Assembly (NCBI GenBank): GCA_030789695.1
Contig: CM061136.1
Location: forward strand, 135,296,448-135,360,447
Reading direction: 5' to 3'
Length of the DNA stretch: 64,000 nt
DNA from: Scilla litardierei
Lineage: Eukaryota; Streptophyta; Magnoliopsida; Asparagales; Asparagaceae
Part shown: piece by piece, positions 1-11,462 of the stretch
Layout: each line of letters begins with the position of its first letter
How positions within the stretch are numbered: the stretch's first letter is position 1
The notes under the pieces: model-generated
Told to the model about the DNA's origin: nothing
The model's database searches: none
The model's input: the letters and a program-made list of their open reading frames with translations, nothing else
Program-made: the position numbers and the translations under genes

Positions 1-411
1 ACTTGAATCAATTGTATATTACATTGTCCTTTTTATGGGAAAATTTCAAAGTCACCCAACACATTGTAACCTTTAAACCCACCAAATTTGCTCTTTTTTA
101 AGAAAGTCCAAGTCGATAAAATCGTCACATGTTAGTCATTGTCTTTTTTTGACCAAAGTACTGTTTAGCTTACGTGCCATCTGTAAGATTCAAGTGTTAA
201 TTGTTTCTTCTTTAGGGAACTAATTTTTTTGATTTAAATTCGGATTATTGGACGTTTAATCATGCCAGAAAACCTATCAAAACTATTAAACCTATCAAAA
301 GCTTTGCACATTTCCAATACTGTTACATTTTTGTTTTGATTTTTCTTTCATTGTATGATGCTACCCTGAATTTAATTCTCGAGTTCATTAAAAAAGAAAG
401 AGAAGAAAATG
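1..411. other. AT-rich flank, no gene seen
   Basis: No coding region, RNA gene or recognisable repeat is visible. This is sequence flanking the copia insertion and ends at its target-site duplication GAAGT (412-416). Confidence 0.5.
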
Positions 412-1152
412 GAAGTTGTTGGAGAAGATTGGAAGAAGAGTAACCATGGCCAATAGCCATGGTTCTTTATTTATAAATTCCATATGATATCCCAAGAGAC
501 TTGGATACCAAAGGTCTCCACCACATTAAGAGTGGTGGAGTAATGGGGGATAAGTGGTGGGGAGGCCAAAGGCCTCCCCCATGTTAGTTCTTGGGTTCAA
601 GACTAACGTTGTTTTGATGATGATCAATGCATTATGTTAGTGTGCTAATCAATCTTATGTTTTAAGTCTCAGTTTATCTTAATGATTATATGTTGATGAG
701 ACAAAGCTTATGCTTGGAGGATATTACAAAGGATATCTTAAAGACCTCCAAGAGTGATGGTGTGCTCAAGCTTGGATGAAGTTATGAAGATCATCTAATG
801 AAGCCAAAGCTTGGAGCATGATGATGGATGGACATCTAGAGAAGCATTGTCAATGCTTGGAGCTTGATGAAGGGAAGCACATCAATGAGTGCCAAAGCTT
901 GGAGATGATGGGGAGCATCAAGGTATCGTGAGCTTGAAGTCTTAGACTATATGAGATGTAATTTGTAATCCATTTAATTTCATTTACTTGCATTTCTCTT
1001 TTTTGATTCTAGGATTATTGTAATGCCTTGATAGATGGTCATACTCTCATGCATTTACTTTTAACCATCTTAGTGAGCCTTAGGATTATCATAGAATCCA
1101 ACCCAATAAGTTCATCTAGTCCAAAGACTCATTTGGAGTCTCTGGCTCTCCT

Positions 1153-1797
1153 GCAGTCGCCTGCTGAAGGTTTTACAGTCGACTGGGTGATTTCCAATCG
1201 CCTGTCGAGCCTTCTACAGTTGACTGTGATGCACAGCTCAAGTCAACTTTTCTATTGACTCATCTTGAGCTTTTCGCATCAGTCGACTGAAGTTCAATTT
1301 ACAGTCGCCTGTATTCTTATAGTCGCATGTGAATTGGTCGACAGTCGCCTGTGTGCTTCTTGCATTTTCTGGGCTTCATCCCAATGTGCAAGACAGTCGC
1401 CTGATGAAGTTTTTACAGTCGCCTGTATATTTACAGTCGCCTGTGAAATGGCTATCAGTCGTCTGAAAGGCGTAAGTGCGAAATATGCATCTCTCTATGT
1501 TTTTCTCCATCTTATGCAGCAGTCGACTGATGAAGGAGAAACAATCGCCTATCTATTTTACAGTCGACTGTACTATGGTAATCAGTCACCTGTAGGCATA
1601 CTGGGAGGAAGATGCAACTCTCTATTTTTCTTCCATCCCTGCTGCAGTCGCCTGATGAAGGATATACCGTCGACTGTCTGCTTTACAGTCGCCTGTGTAG
1701 TCTTCTACAGTCGACTGTCCTGGCTCAGATTATAACCGTTTGGATTTTTTCTAGCCGTTGAACAGTCGACTGTCATTTTTTCATCAGTCGACTGTCT
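1153..1797. repeat. Array of about 22 CAGTCGACTG-type 10-mers in the LTR
   Basis: The perfect palindrome CAGTCGACTG and its one-base variant CAGTCGCCTG recur roughly every 15-60 bp, about 22 times in 645 bp. Examples are at about 1174, 1281, 1521, 1561, 1707, 1762 and 1784. Flanks are often TTTA or CAT on the left and TGTA or ATGA on the right, but spacers are otherwise unrelated. Open frames across this stretch are by-products of the repeats. Confidence 0.85.
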
Positions 1798-1880
1798 GTG
1801 CCGTAAACTGCCAAAATCTAGCCGTTGCAGAGTTCTTCCCTTTGGGTTTTTGGCTGGTTTTATGGTTCCTTTGGGCTTCA

Positions 1881-1888
1881 TATATATA
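1881..1888 (+). promoter_or_regulatory. TATA box of the solo LTR
   Basis: TATATATA lies about 800 bp before the LTR end, just after the palindrome array, in a normal position for a U3 promoter. Transcription from it is inferred only. Confidence 0.45.
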
Positions 1889-2325
1889 GGAGTTGGCTTA
1901 GTTCATTTAGAACTCTTGAAAGGATTAGGAAATTACAGAAGATCATTTAATCTCTTCTCTAAGCCACTCCTCCCCCCTTCTCTCATTAGAGCTTCAATCT
2001 TATGCTATAGCATCTAAGCTCTAGGGAATTTCTCCAAGGGATTTCAATCTCATTCCTTTTCTTAGAGAACATCTTTCTTATCTTCATTTCATACACTCAA
2101 GTGAGAAGTGTTAGGATTCATTCCTAGAAGAGAGAAAGATCATCAAGTGCAATCAAAGGCTCATCTCAAGCACTTGAGTTTCACTTGCATGCCTTCTTCT
2201 TCACATTGGTAAGAACTTATCAAGGCATATGTGAGTGTTGTTTCGTTTTGTTTTTGTTTTAAAACCCTAATTCTCTGTATGGGAATTAGTTACTCTCTTT
2301 GTGTGAGTTACTCAATTTATGGGAG

Positions 2326-2482
2326 TTTGGTTCTTTCTGTGTGAAAGAGCAAATCCTCTGTGTGAGGTCTCTCTGTGTGAGAGTGAGGATATCTCTTTGT
2401 GGGAATCCTAAATCCTCTGTGTGAGGTATCCCTTTGTGGGATTTTGTATTCACTTCTCTGTGTGGGAATATAGTGGATACTG
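2326..2482. repeat. Degenerate CTCTGTGTGNG repeats
   Basis: CTCTGTGTG and CTTTGTGGGA-like units recur at irregular spacing near the end of the solo LTR, alternating TCTGTGTGAGG with TTTGTGGGA. No coding value. Confidence 0.6.
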
Positions 2483-2869
2483 GTGTGGCTGGACATACCC
2501 AAGTTTTGGGGAACCAAGGTAAAATCTCTGTGTTTGCGATTGTTGTTGTTGAATACTCTATTTATTTCCGTTGCTTATTGTGTTGTAATTTTAGTAACTT
2601 TTAATTAAGCACTCTGCTTTCTATTACACTATTCACCCCCCCCCTCTAGTGTATGTGTAGCCCCGCAGGGTCCCTTACACCCCACTCACAACACTCCCCA
2701 TTATCCATCCATTACTTTGGTCTTAGCCTATAAGGCTAAAAGGGGTGGATACTTCTGGATCCCGAGTAATCGTGTTTGCCTCGTTAAAACCTTAGATGTG
2801 GAAAATCCAGTGGGAAAACCAACGGCTTAAGGGAAAAGAGTGCAACACACCCCCTCATCCGTACAAGCT

Positions 2870-4542
2870 TCAGGCTTGTAAGTCTTTCAGCTGTCTCATA
2901 CCGATTCCTTTTACAAGTTTTACAAAAATACATTTTGGTAAAGATTTGGTAAAAAGATCAGCTAAGTTGTTGCAGGACTGAATCTGCTGAACTTCAATCT
3001 GCTTGTCCTCTTTTAGCTCGTGTGTCCAGAAAAACTTGGGAGATATATGCTTCGTCCTGTCGTCCTTGATGTAGCCCTTTTGAAGTTGAGCAATGCACGC
3101 AGCGTTGTCTTCAAACAGGACAGTAGGCTCCAAATCACCAGTCTTCAGGCCAGTGGAGTGAAGAATGTGGTGGACGACGGATCGTAGCCAATAACACTCT
3201 CTGCTTGCTTCATGGATCGCAATGAGCTCTGAATGATTGGATGACGTAGCTGTTGTGGTTTGCTTTACCGATCTCCAGGAGATAGCAGTACCTCCGTAGG
3301 TAAACACAAAACCTGTCTGTGATTTTTCCATGTGAGGATCTGAAAGATAACCTGCATCGGCATAACCAAGTAATTAGGAGGCACCTCTCTGGTAGTAAAG
3401 TCCCAGATCTATTGAACCCTGAAGCTATCGTAGAAGATGCTTTACTCTGTTCCAGTGGCGCTTTGTAGGCGCTGCACTGTGTCTGGCTAGGAGATTAACT
3501 ATAAACGCTATATCGGGACGCGTACAGTTAGCCAGATATAGAAGTGCTGCAATGGCACTGAGGTAAGGTACTTCAGGACCTAGTATCTCCTTCCCCTCTT
3601 CCAGAGACCGGAAGGGGTCCTTATGTACATCTAGTGATCTTACGACCATAGGAGTACCTAAAGGATGACATTTATCCATATGAAACTTACGTAGAAGTTT
3701 CTATGTATAATTTGATTGGTGTAATAGGATTCCACCTCGTAGGTGTTCAATTTGTAAGCCAAAACAATACTTTGTTTTGCCTAGGTCTTTCATTTCAAAA
3801 GTATGTTTTAGGCTTTCAGATATCTCATTGATCTCTGCTGGAGATCCTATGAGATTTAAGTCATTAACATATACTGCTATGATGACGAATCATGTACCCG
3901 TTCTTTTGATGAAGATACACAGGCAGACTTCATTATTTGTGAATCCTTGCTGTGCAAGGAAATCACTAATATGTTATACCACATTTTACCCGATTGCTTT
4001 AGACCATATAATGATATATGCAGCCTTACAGAAAATACGTCCCGATGTATCTCTTTCATCTCTGGGGGTAGATTAAACCCATCAGGAAGTCTCATATAGA
4101 TCTTTTTATCTATATCTCCATATAGATATGCAGTCACAACGTCCATGAGCTGCATTTCTAGGCTTTCCAGAGAAGTTAGGCTTATTAAAAATCGAAATGT
4201 GTTCGCATCCATGACCGGGGAATATGTATCTTCGTAATCAATCCCCGGTCTTTGGAAAAAACCCTGGGCTACAAGGCGTGCCTTGTAGCGAACGATCACA
4301 TTCTCTTAATTTATTTTTCTTATGAAACCCCACTTATATCCCACAGGCTTTACACCTACTGGTGTTTGGACTACTGGTCCAAAGACTTTGCGTTTCAAGA
4401 GTGAGTCCAGCTCTACTCTTATTGCCTCGTCCCACTTTGGCCAATCATATCTGCGTCTACATTCCGCTAAAGATCGTGGTTCGACGTCATCGTCGTATTC
4501 AGCGACGTGAACGACAATATCGAATGCAAAATCGGCGTACAC
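2870..4542 (-). pseudogene. copia reverse transcriptase and RNase H, inactivated
   Basis: The minus strand encodes the C-terminal half of a copia polyprotein in several frames. Reverse transcriptase begins near 4542, passes the YKARLVAQGF motif near 4290 and the SLYGLKQSGKMWY motif near 3980. It then shifts frame before the catalytic site. At 3871-3860 the codons read Y-V-N-D instead of Y-V-D-D, so one catalytic aspartate is lost. RNase H follows at 3331-2870 with recognisable SELIAIHEAS, FEDNAAC and NNLADLFTKSLP blocks, so its acidic residues look kept. This is a dead copy of the element's replication enzyme. Confidence 0.9.
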
Positions 4543-4704
4543 GACTGTGCTATGTCTGTCCAGTACCTCTTCAGTACGTGCAAAATTTAATGATGTTTCT
4601 CCTATTGTTTCCTCTGCAGGGAAAATAAGGAGGGGAGAAGTAGCTGGTCTGAGCTCAGCATCCTGTGGAGGGATAATCTTATTATCTCCAAGAATCTTCC
4701 TCTT

Positions 4705-6314
4705 TCAAGGAACTTTATCTTTTGAACCTGGTGGGCGTCTTCTTTTCAATTGAGGTACAGCCAATTCTGCTGCTGGTGGATTGCATCCATCTATGGGGAT
4801 GTCAATCCTATCTGGCGTGTTAGCAGCACAGACGTGTGAACAGACAATCTTCTGGTTGTCCGTGAACTTATCCGGCAAAAGGTGTACTGTATTCTGAATG
4901 TGAAGGATCTTCAGGATCTCATCTTCACACGGATTAGTACGCGGATCATATATGGACAAAGACTTCTGGTCCAAACTAATGGTCTCAGTAGCTTCAGGCT
5001 TCTTAGACTGTGTGCCTAGTTTAGGAAAACATTTCTCATCAAATTCACAGTCAACAAAACGTGCCTTGAATGCGTCCCCCGTGAAGAGGGCGAATCAAAC
5101 CCAACATAGATACCTAGACGACGTTGAGGACCCATTTTGGTCCTCTAAGGTGGTACTATTGGGACATATACCGCACAACCAAACACTCTTAAATGAGAGA
5201 TATCCGGAGGTGCGCCATATGTAAGTTGCATCGAGGATAATGTATGACCTCCAGAGGGTCTTATCCTAATAAGTGATGCGGCATGTAAAATAGCATGCCC
5301 CAAGCATCCACCGGCAACTGGGATTGCATAAGCAATGGACGTGCAATCCATTAGAGTCTCTTTATAAGGGACTCAGCTAATCCATTCTGGGTGTGAACAT
5401 GTGCTACTGGATGTTCAACTTCAATACCCGTTGCCCGGCAATAGTCGTCGAAGACTTGTGAAGTAAATTCACCCGCATTATCAAGACATAGTTTCTTGAT
5501 ATGGTTATCGGGGAAATGAGCCCGCAACCTTATTATTTGTGCCAATTGCTTTGAAAAAGCTAGGTTACGGGTGGACAAGAGGCACATATAAGACCATTTA
5601 GTTGATGCATCAATCAGTACCATGAAGTACCGAAATGGGCCACATGCTGGGTGAATAGGCCCGCAAATGTCACCATGAATTCTCTCAAGGAAGCCAGGAG
5701 ACTCTAATCCCACTTTCAGGAGGGATGGTCTCGTTATCGGTTTTCCCTTGAAACAAGGGGGGACAAGGAAATTCACCCTTATGAAGAATCTTCATGTTCT
5801 TCAAGTTATGTCCACGGGATTCAGCAATGATGCGTCGCATCATTGCTGATCCAGGGTGACCAAGTCTGTTGTGCCAGAGTTGGAACACTGGCAATGATGG
5901 GCACATCTAGTGCTCAGTCATATTGGCTTCTATTGGTTGAATGTATGTATGGTAGAGACCCGACGGGAGTCCCTTGAATCGTTCGCAGATGATCTTCTGG
6001 CCATCTTTTTGACGAGTTACATACAGATATTCAACTTTATTTTCATCTCTGGTTTCTAAGTGATATCCGTTTAAACGAATGTCCTTGAAACTTACGAGAT
6101 TCCTATTTGATTTAGGAGAGAATAATGCATTCTTTATCTGAAGTCTTGTGTTATTTGGGAGCAATACTGTTACTTCACCATATCCTTCGATTATTTTGGA
6201 CAGTCCTGAAATTGTGATAACATGACCGTCATATTTATTTATGCTATTAAAATAGCAATGTTCGCGAAGGATTGTGTGTGTCAAGGCACTGTTCACTAGG
6301 CACTCATACTTCAT
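4705..6314 (-). pseudogene. copia protease and integrase remnants
   Basis: Minus-strand protease sequence starts near 6314. Its active site reads N-S-A-L-T-H where copia proteases have D-S-G-x-T-H; the catalytic aspartate codon at 6293-6291 is AAC. A zinc-binding pre-integrase segment (LWHNRLGHPGS) lies near 5870. The integrase core at 5776-5351 keeps the D-D-E triad in HGDICGP, LDNAGEF and NGLAESLIKRL. Frames change near 5906, 5780 and 5351. The region to 4705 is the variable linker before reverse transcriptase. Confidence 0.88.
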
Positions 6315-6549
6315 CTATATAAGCAAAACGAAATTTTATTTAAGTAAATGTAAAATGACATTCAAAATAAAAGTTCGTACAAAAGCAAACTAAAGATGAA
6401 GCTAAATGTAATTTTAACTGCATATATAAAGATGGAGCTCAATCGAGCAGGTCGCCATTCTCGAAATCTTTTGCAGTAAAAATCGTTGGCAGCTGAACAA
6501 CCACCAAGTTTGTTGCAGGCAGAGACTTCTAGCTCGCCTGATATAGTTC

Positions 6550-7434
6550 CTAAAGGTGGCAAGGAGTGCGGCAGTTTCTGGACCAATGTCCGGTCATGCC
6601 ATATCTATGGCATTTATCCTCCCAGTTATTCTTTGGAATTGACACTTGATCGGTGTTCTTACGCTTCCATGAGAAGTTTCTCTTTCCTTTATTGTTGTTG
6701 TTGGACGAGGGTGCTGCTCCTCGTGCTTGCTTCATTACAGCTTTCCCTTTGTTATTTTTAGCCTTCTTCTTGTTTTTCCACTTCTGGGGAGAAACGTGGT
6801 GGGCTTCAGGGATAGGGGCAGTACCAGCTGGACGTAAATTATGAGTAGCAAACAGTAAATCTCTATTCTGATCTGCCCTAAGGAGGCAAGAGAACAAATC
6901 AGAGAATTTCGTGAAGTTGCGTTCATGATACTGCTGTATGAGGATTGCATCTTTCTCGTGAAACGAGGTAAATGTCTTTTCCAACATGCGTTGCTCTGTC
7001 ACTTCTTCACCGCACAACTTCAGGCGTGAGGTGATATTATGAAGTGCAGAGTTATACTCAGCGACGGACTTATAGTCCTGAAGTCTGAGGTTTTCCCACT
7101 CATAACTGGCACGCGGTAATATTACATCAATTTGATGTTTATACCGTGCCTCCAGCGCTGTCCACAGCTCCATTGGGTCCTCTACAGTTAGGTATTCGGC
7201 CTTTAAGGTCCGATCTATATGTCTCCTAATATAGATAATGGCGTTCGCCTTATCCACATCGGAGACAGTGGTAGGAGTGCTGCTAGATGTAGCAGAAGCA
7301 TCGGCCTGCTGGGGCCGATGAAGGAGCCAAAATTGAGCGAAGGAGGGCCATCGAACGCAAGTGGAACTTCAGGTCCACTTGCCAACTCAGGCAGCATTAA
7401 GGACCTCAAAATCGACGCTTGTCAATTTTGCCAT
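6550..7434 (-). pseudogene. copia gag, truncated at the N-terminus
   Basis: The natural start appears to be the ATG at 7434-7432 (MAKLTSVDFEVLNAA), followed at once by a TGA and a compressed, out-of-frame stretch. From 7257 the frame is open for 235 residues with a UBN2-type gag domain (DKANAIIYIRRHI to SCLLRADQN). A basic tail and a zinc knuckle follow. The knuckle reads C-x2-Y-x4-H-x4-C, so the second cysteine is a tyrosine (codon 6603-6601), which should weaken RNA binding. Gag forms the particle that packages element RNA. Confidence 0.88.
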
Positions 7435-7636
7435 TTATCTATGCAATTTAAAACAAGCATAAATTAATTAAGATGTAAATTCATGCATAAAGAATAAGAT
7501 AAGTAAAATGTGGGGATCGGCCAGATACCCAAAAACGTACAAAGTCCAAAGTTTGATATACAGTTCATAAAGAAAAGAAAAATACAAGTTGGAAACCCAG
7601 AATGGGTCCCTATATTTTGCAAATTTCATCTCCGTC

Positions 7637-9887
7637 CACTACAGGAAAACAGAGCAAAAAGGACGGCAAATATCCGTCCTTTTTGCCCAAATTCCATCCT
7701 TATTTGGTCGAAAAGGACGGATATAGGACGGGCTTTTTCCGTCCATTCAGCGACGTCCTATATTACAGTCCATCCTATTTCTGTCCAATATTTTAGCCGT
7801 AAGGACGGATATAGGACAGATAAAAACCGTCGCAAAAAAGACTTAATTCGGAGAATTTTCGTCCTAATTCCGTCCTATATCTTAATTAATTACTTCTAAA
7901 TAACTAAGTAATTAGTCTTAATTAATTAACTATTCCGTCCTATATACATCCTTTAAAGCGACAAATTAATTAAGATTTCCGTCCTCAATCCGTCCTATAT
8001 CTTCCTAAAAGTTTTCTATATTCCTTCCTATATCCGTCCTGAAACCGTCTTAATTTCATCCTATATGAGTTGTTTGGTTGTTAATTATCCGTCCTGAATC
8101 CGCACTACATCCGTCCTATACTGTAATAAATTAATTAAAAAAATCCGCATCCGGCTATTGCCGGCTGCGGTGTCGCCGCCGCCGTTGTTCGGCGGTGTTC
8201 ATCCCCAAACATAAAAAATTCATCAATATTCATACCCAAACATCAAAAATTCATCAAAATTCATACCTAAAAATCAAAAATTCATCCCCAAACACAAACA
8301 CAAATAAGATTCAATTCATCAAACACAAAATTTAACACACATTCCAAACAAAAACGAAATCAACAAAATTACAATAAACAAAAATTCCCCAAACACAAAT
8401 AAAATTACACGCATTCATCAAAATATAAACAAAAAGACAAATCAAAATGAAAATATAAATAAAGAATCTGAAAAAGAATGGTAATCATACCTCTTTTAGT
8501 CATATCAAGTTTTCCTAAACAAAAACCAAACAAGAATTGATTGTTAGTATTTATAAAATAAATAAAATAAATTTATAAGGAACAAAGAGCAAAAAACTTA
8601 CCCATGACAGATTGGATTCTGGAAAGAAAGAGATAAGAACAGTCGAGATAAGAACAGTCATAGTATTTATAGAAGATTGGATTCTGGGAAAGAAAAATCG
8701 CATAATACTAAAAGACGGATTTAGGACGGACGGTAATGATAAAGGACGGTTTCATAGGGTTGACATTTTCATATCCCGACAAAAAAATTCAATATCCGTC
8801 CTATATCCGTCCTACATTATTTGAATTTTCGATTTCCCGCTAACAATTTTTTAATTCCCGCTAACAAATTTTAGGCCGACCTTTATGTCTTAAAAATGTA
8901 CGACGGAAATAGGACGGAATATGGACGGGTAGGACAGAGTATTTTTAAGAAAAGAACGAGAGGACGGTTTCATAGGTTTGATATTTTCATATCCCGCCAA
9001 AAAATTTCAATATCCGTCCTATATCCGGTCTACATTATTTGAATTTTCGATTTCCCGCTAACAATTTTTTAATTCCCGCTAACAAATTTTAGGCCGACCT
9101 TTATATCTTAAAAATGTACGACGGAAATAGGACGGAATATGGACGTGTAGGACAGAGTATTTTTTAGAAACGAACGACAGAAGCGGTCCGTCCTAAATCC
9201 GTCCTATAGGCCGCGGAATAAACTGCCGATTGGAATAATTAAAGTCATAACTTTCTCAAAAACCATCGAGCCGGCGCATCTCCAAAACCCTTCAATCACA
9301 CCCTAAAATGACCCACTTCAAATAATTCATAGTTTTCAATCCCAAATCTTATTCTTTTTGTCGGTGTTTTTATTTGGCTTAGGATCTATTGATTTAATAA
9401 CTGAAATAAATTAACGTAATAACTGAAATAAATTAACTTAAATAAGGGACGGATTTAGGACGGACAACTTAATCTTTTTTTGATTAAGAAATTCGTCCTT
9501 TATTCGTCACCTTTCCGTCCTTTTATGAGTATAATAAAAATTATTTTTTATTTTATATATATATAAAATAATAATTAATAAAGGTCCGTCCTATGACCGT
9601 CCTTTATGCTAGAATAATTTTTTTTAAACTTTTTTAAATAAATAATAATTTAAAAAAATATTAGTCCGTTCTTTCGCCGTCCAATATCCGTCCTTTACTA
9701 TATCCCAAAATTGTAATTTTTCATTTTTAAAAAGAAAAAGGAAAATAATGAGCATTCCATCATATATCCGTCCTTTTTAAAATGCCGTCTTCTTTCCGTC
9801 CTATTTCCATCCTAATTTATTAAAAATTAAAGGACGGCTATAGGACGGAATTTTAATCCGTCCTTTTAGGTCCGTTTTCTAGTAGTG
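7637..9887. mobile_element. Non-autonomous CACTA (En/Spm-type) DNA transposon
   Basis: The element begins CACTACAGGAAAAC and ends GTTTTCTAGTAGTG, giving terminal inverted repeats that start CACTA. It is flanked by the 3-bp duplication GTC (7634-7636 and 9888-9890). Subterminal regions are packed with TCCGTCCT / AGGACGGA units in both orientations, as expected for transposase-binding subterminal repeats. No transposase frame is visible, so it would need help from an autonomous relative. It sits in the leader of the copia element. Confidence 0.92.
8743..9178. repeat. 218-bp tandem duplication inside the CACTA element
   Basis: Two adjacent copies begin AGGACGGTTTCATAGG at 8743 and 8961, an offset of 218 bp. 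They share the CGATTTCCCGCTAACA and GTACGACGGAAATAGG blocks with few differences, indicating a fairly recent duplication of a subterminal segment. Confidence 0.85.
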
Positions 9888-10295
9888 GTCTTCATATGTT
9901 GGTACACCGGTCTTTGGCATTAATACATTTAATCCTCACTTACAAATTCTCTCAAAAAAAAATAAAAGTGCAAGGAATATAAAAGGTATCAAACTGGCCG
10001 ATCCCAAAAACACATTTTAACTTATATAAACATCCACGCAGTTTATAATATGCTACAGGCACAAAAGAAACAACCACACATATAACTCAGGCATATATAA
10101 TATGGAAAAAGAGACTATAAAATATAATAATCTCTCGGACCACGTGGAGACGTCATACACCGTTAGGTTAGATGACTAACGGCAGAGTGGTCGCAGGATC
10201 CTTAAGATAATTATATTTTGAAAAATCCTAATAATCCATAAATAATTAATAATGCAAGAGTGATATTTAACATAATTTTTAGCAATATGACTAAC

Positions 10296-10654
10296 TGGGC
10301 GTCAGGCCCAAAACAAGAAATTAAAATAAATTAATATTTAGATTGAGGCTTCAGGCCCATTAGTAAAATATTAATCATTTTAATAAGCAATTTTATTAAC
10401 CTGGCTTCTAGCCCAATAAGCCAAATTAAATTATTATTAATATATGGGCTTCAAGCCCATTGGCAAAATTTTAATTAACAAATTAAGTTTGCAATTGGAT
10501 TAACTGGGCTTCTGGCCCAATTTTGGTGGTCAAAATTAATTGTTAATCTAAATGGGACTGCTGGCCCATAAAATTTATTTTCATTTATAAACTGGGCTTC
10601 AGGCCCAATAAACAGCACATCTAATATATTATTAAGATTTGGGCTGATGGCCCA
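10296..10654. repeat. Eight spaced TGGGC...GCCCA inverted repeats in the copia leader
   Basis: Imperfect copies of TGGGCTTCAGGCCCA occur at 10296, 10345, 10402, 10445, 10505, 10553, 10593 and 10640, spaced 40-60 bp by AT-rich unrelated DNA. Each unit is a short hairpin with a 3-5 nt loop. Each half resembles the plant site II / TCP-binding core TGGGCC/T, so they could act as transcription-factor sites or as RNA hairpins in the element leader. Neither role is shown. Confidence 0.85.
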
Positions 10655-10708
10655 TATACTGTAATGATCAAAAATTTAATTTAAGGGAATATTAACATAA
10701 GCCCTTAG

Positions 10709-10838
10709 CCCCCCCCCCCCCCCCCCCCCCCCCCAGCCGGGGGGAGGGGTTGATCGCCTGAAGCCCCCTCGGGGGGAGGTTGATCGCCTGTAGCCCCCCT
10801 CTCCCGTCGAGGGGGAGGGGGGGGTTTGATCGCCAGAG

Positions 10839-10875
<37 letters not shown>

Positions 10876-10951
10876 CTGGGGGGTGGGTGGGTGGGACACC
10901 GAAGGGGGGGTTTATACGCCGGAGCCCCCCCCTCCCCTGTCGACACCGGAG

Positions 10952-10984
<33 letters not shown>

Positions 10985-11095
10985 TCTGGGTGGGGCGAGG
11001 AGCGACAGAGCTCCCCCCCCCCTTCCGGCGGGGATGGGGCGACAGAGCCCCCCCCTTCCGGGGGGCGACAGCGGCGACAGAGGGTGTATCCGACA
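10709..11095. repeat. Poly-C / G-rich minisatellite in the copia leader
   Basis: Long C runs near 10709, 10840 and 10950 alternate with blocks such as TTGATCGCCTGAAGC, CGGGGGGAGGGG and GGAGCCCCCC. The minus strand, which is the element's sense strand, is G-rich and could form quadruplexes. Proline- or glycine-rich open frames across it are not genes. Run lengths may be unreliable in an assembly. Confidence 0.8.
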
Positions 11096-11462
11096 GGGGT
11101 CATGGGTTAAAATTTTTTTTTGTGTAAATTTAATTATTTTGATTGTGATGTTGATCAAGATGTTGAAAATACATACAAGCCTCTAGAAAATCTATGTAAA
11201 ATCATAGCTAACAATATATTGAACTATTCTACGGGTTCAAAAGAGTTTTCCTCTAGATCAAGGATCTAGGGACGATTGTAAAAAGAGAAGATCCGTAGAA
11301 AGCAAAATCCACGCTCCTAATACGCCAAAAAGGATCGCCGCAACGGATCGCCGCAATGGTACGCCGCAACAATAGATTCCTTCACGCGTTTAGGGGTTTG
11401 ATGTTTGAGGAAAGACGGGATGAAAAAGCACAAAAAAGATAAGAGCATAGGTGCTGATAACG

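Larger units (their letters stand above)
582..2679 (+). mobile_element. SIRE-like (copia) solo LTR inserted in the copia LTR
   Basis: A 2098-bp sequence starting TGTTAG and ending CTTACA is flanked by perfect 5-bp duplications CCCCA at 577-581 and 2680-2684. No internal domain is attached, so this is a solo LTR left by LTR-LTR recombination. A TTTTGATGATGATCAA block near the start and CTATTCACCCCCCCCTC near the end are typical of SIRE-type LTRs; that family call rests on motif memory, not a search. A TATA box lies at 1881-1888. Its middle is filled by a palindrome array (1153-1797). Confidence 0.88.
417..2693 (-). repeat. copia 3' LTR, split by a solo LTR
   Basis: The LTR consists of 417-581 plus 2685-2693 and starts TGTTGGAGAAGATTGG, matching the right LTR at 11463. 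The 582-2684 insert is a separate element plus its target duplication. A short purine-rich stretch (minus-strand AATGGGGAG) abuts the inner end near 2694-2702 and is the likely polypurine tract. Confidence 0.88.

Noticed and set aside
1028..1735. Two plus-strand open frames (76 and 156 residues)
   Set aside because: They lie across the CAGTCGNCTG array of a solo LTR and consist of repeated VACIFTVACE-like text; no gene.
4322..5224. Plus-strand open frames within the copia polymerase
   Set aside because: Shadows of the minus-strand integrase and reverse-transcriptase frames.
10296..10654. Regularly spaced short palindromes looking like a CRISPR array
   Set aside because: Repeats are imperfect 15-mers, too short and variable, in a plant retrotransposon leader with no cas genes. 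The same applies to 1153-1797 and 30976-31380.
10676..11158. Long proline- or glycine-rich open frames on both strands
   Set aside because: They are translations of poly-C/poly-G minisatellite DNA in several frames, with no domain or codon signal.
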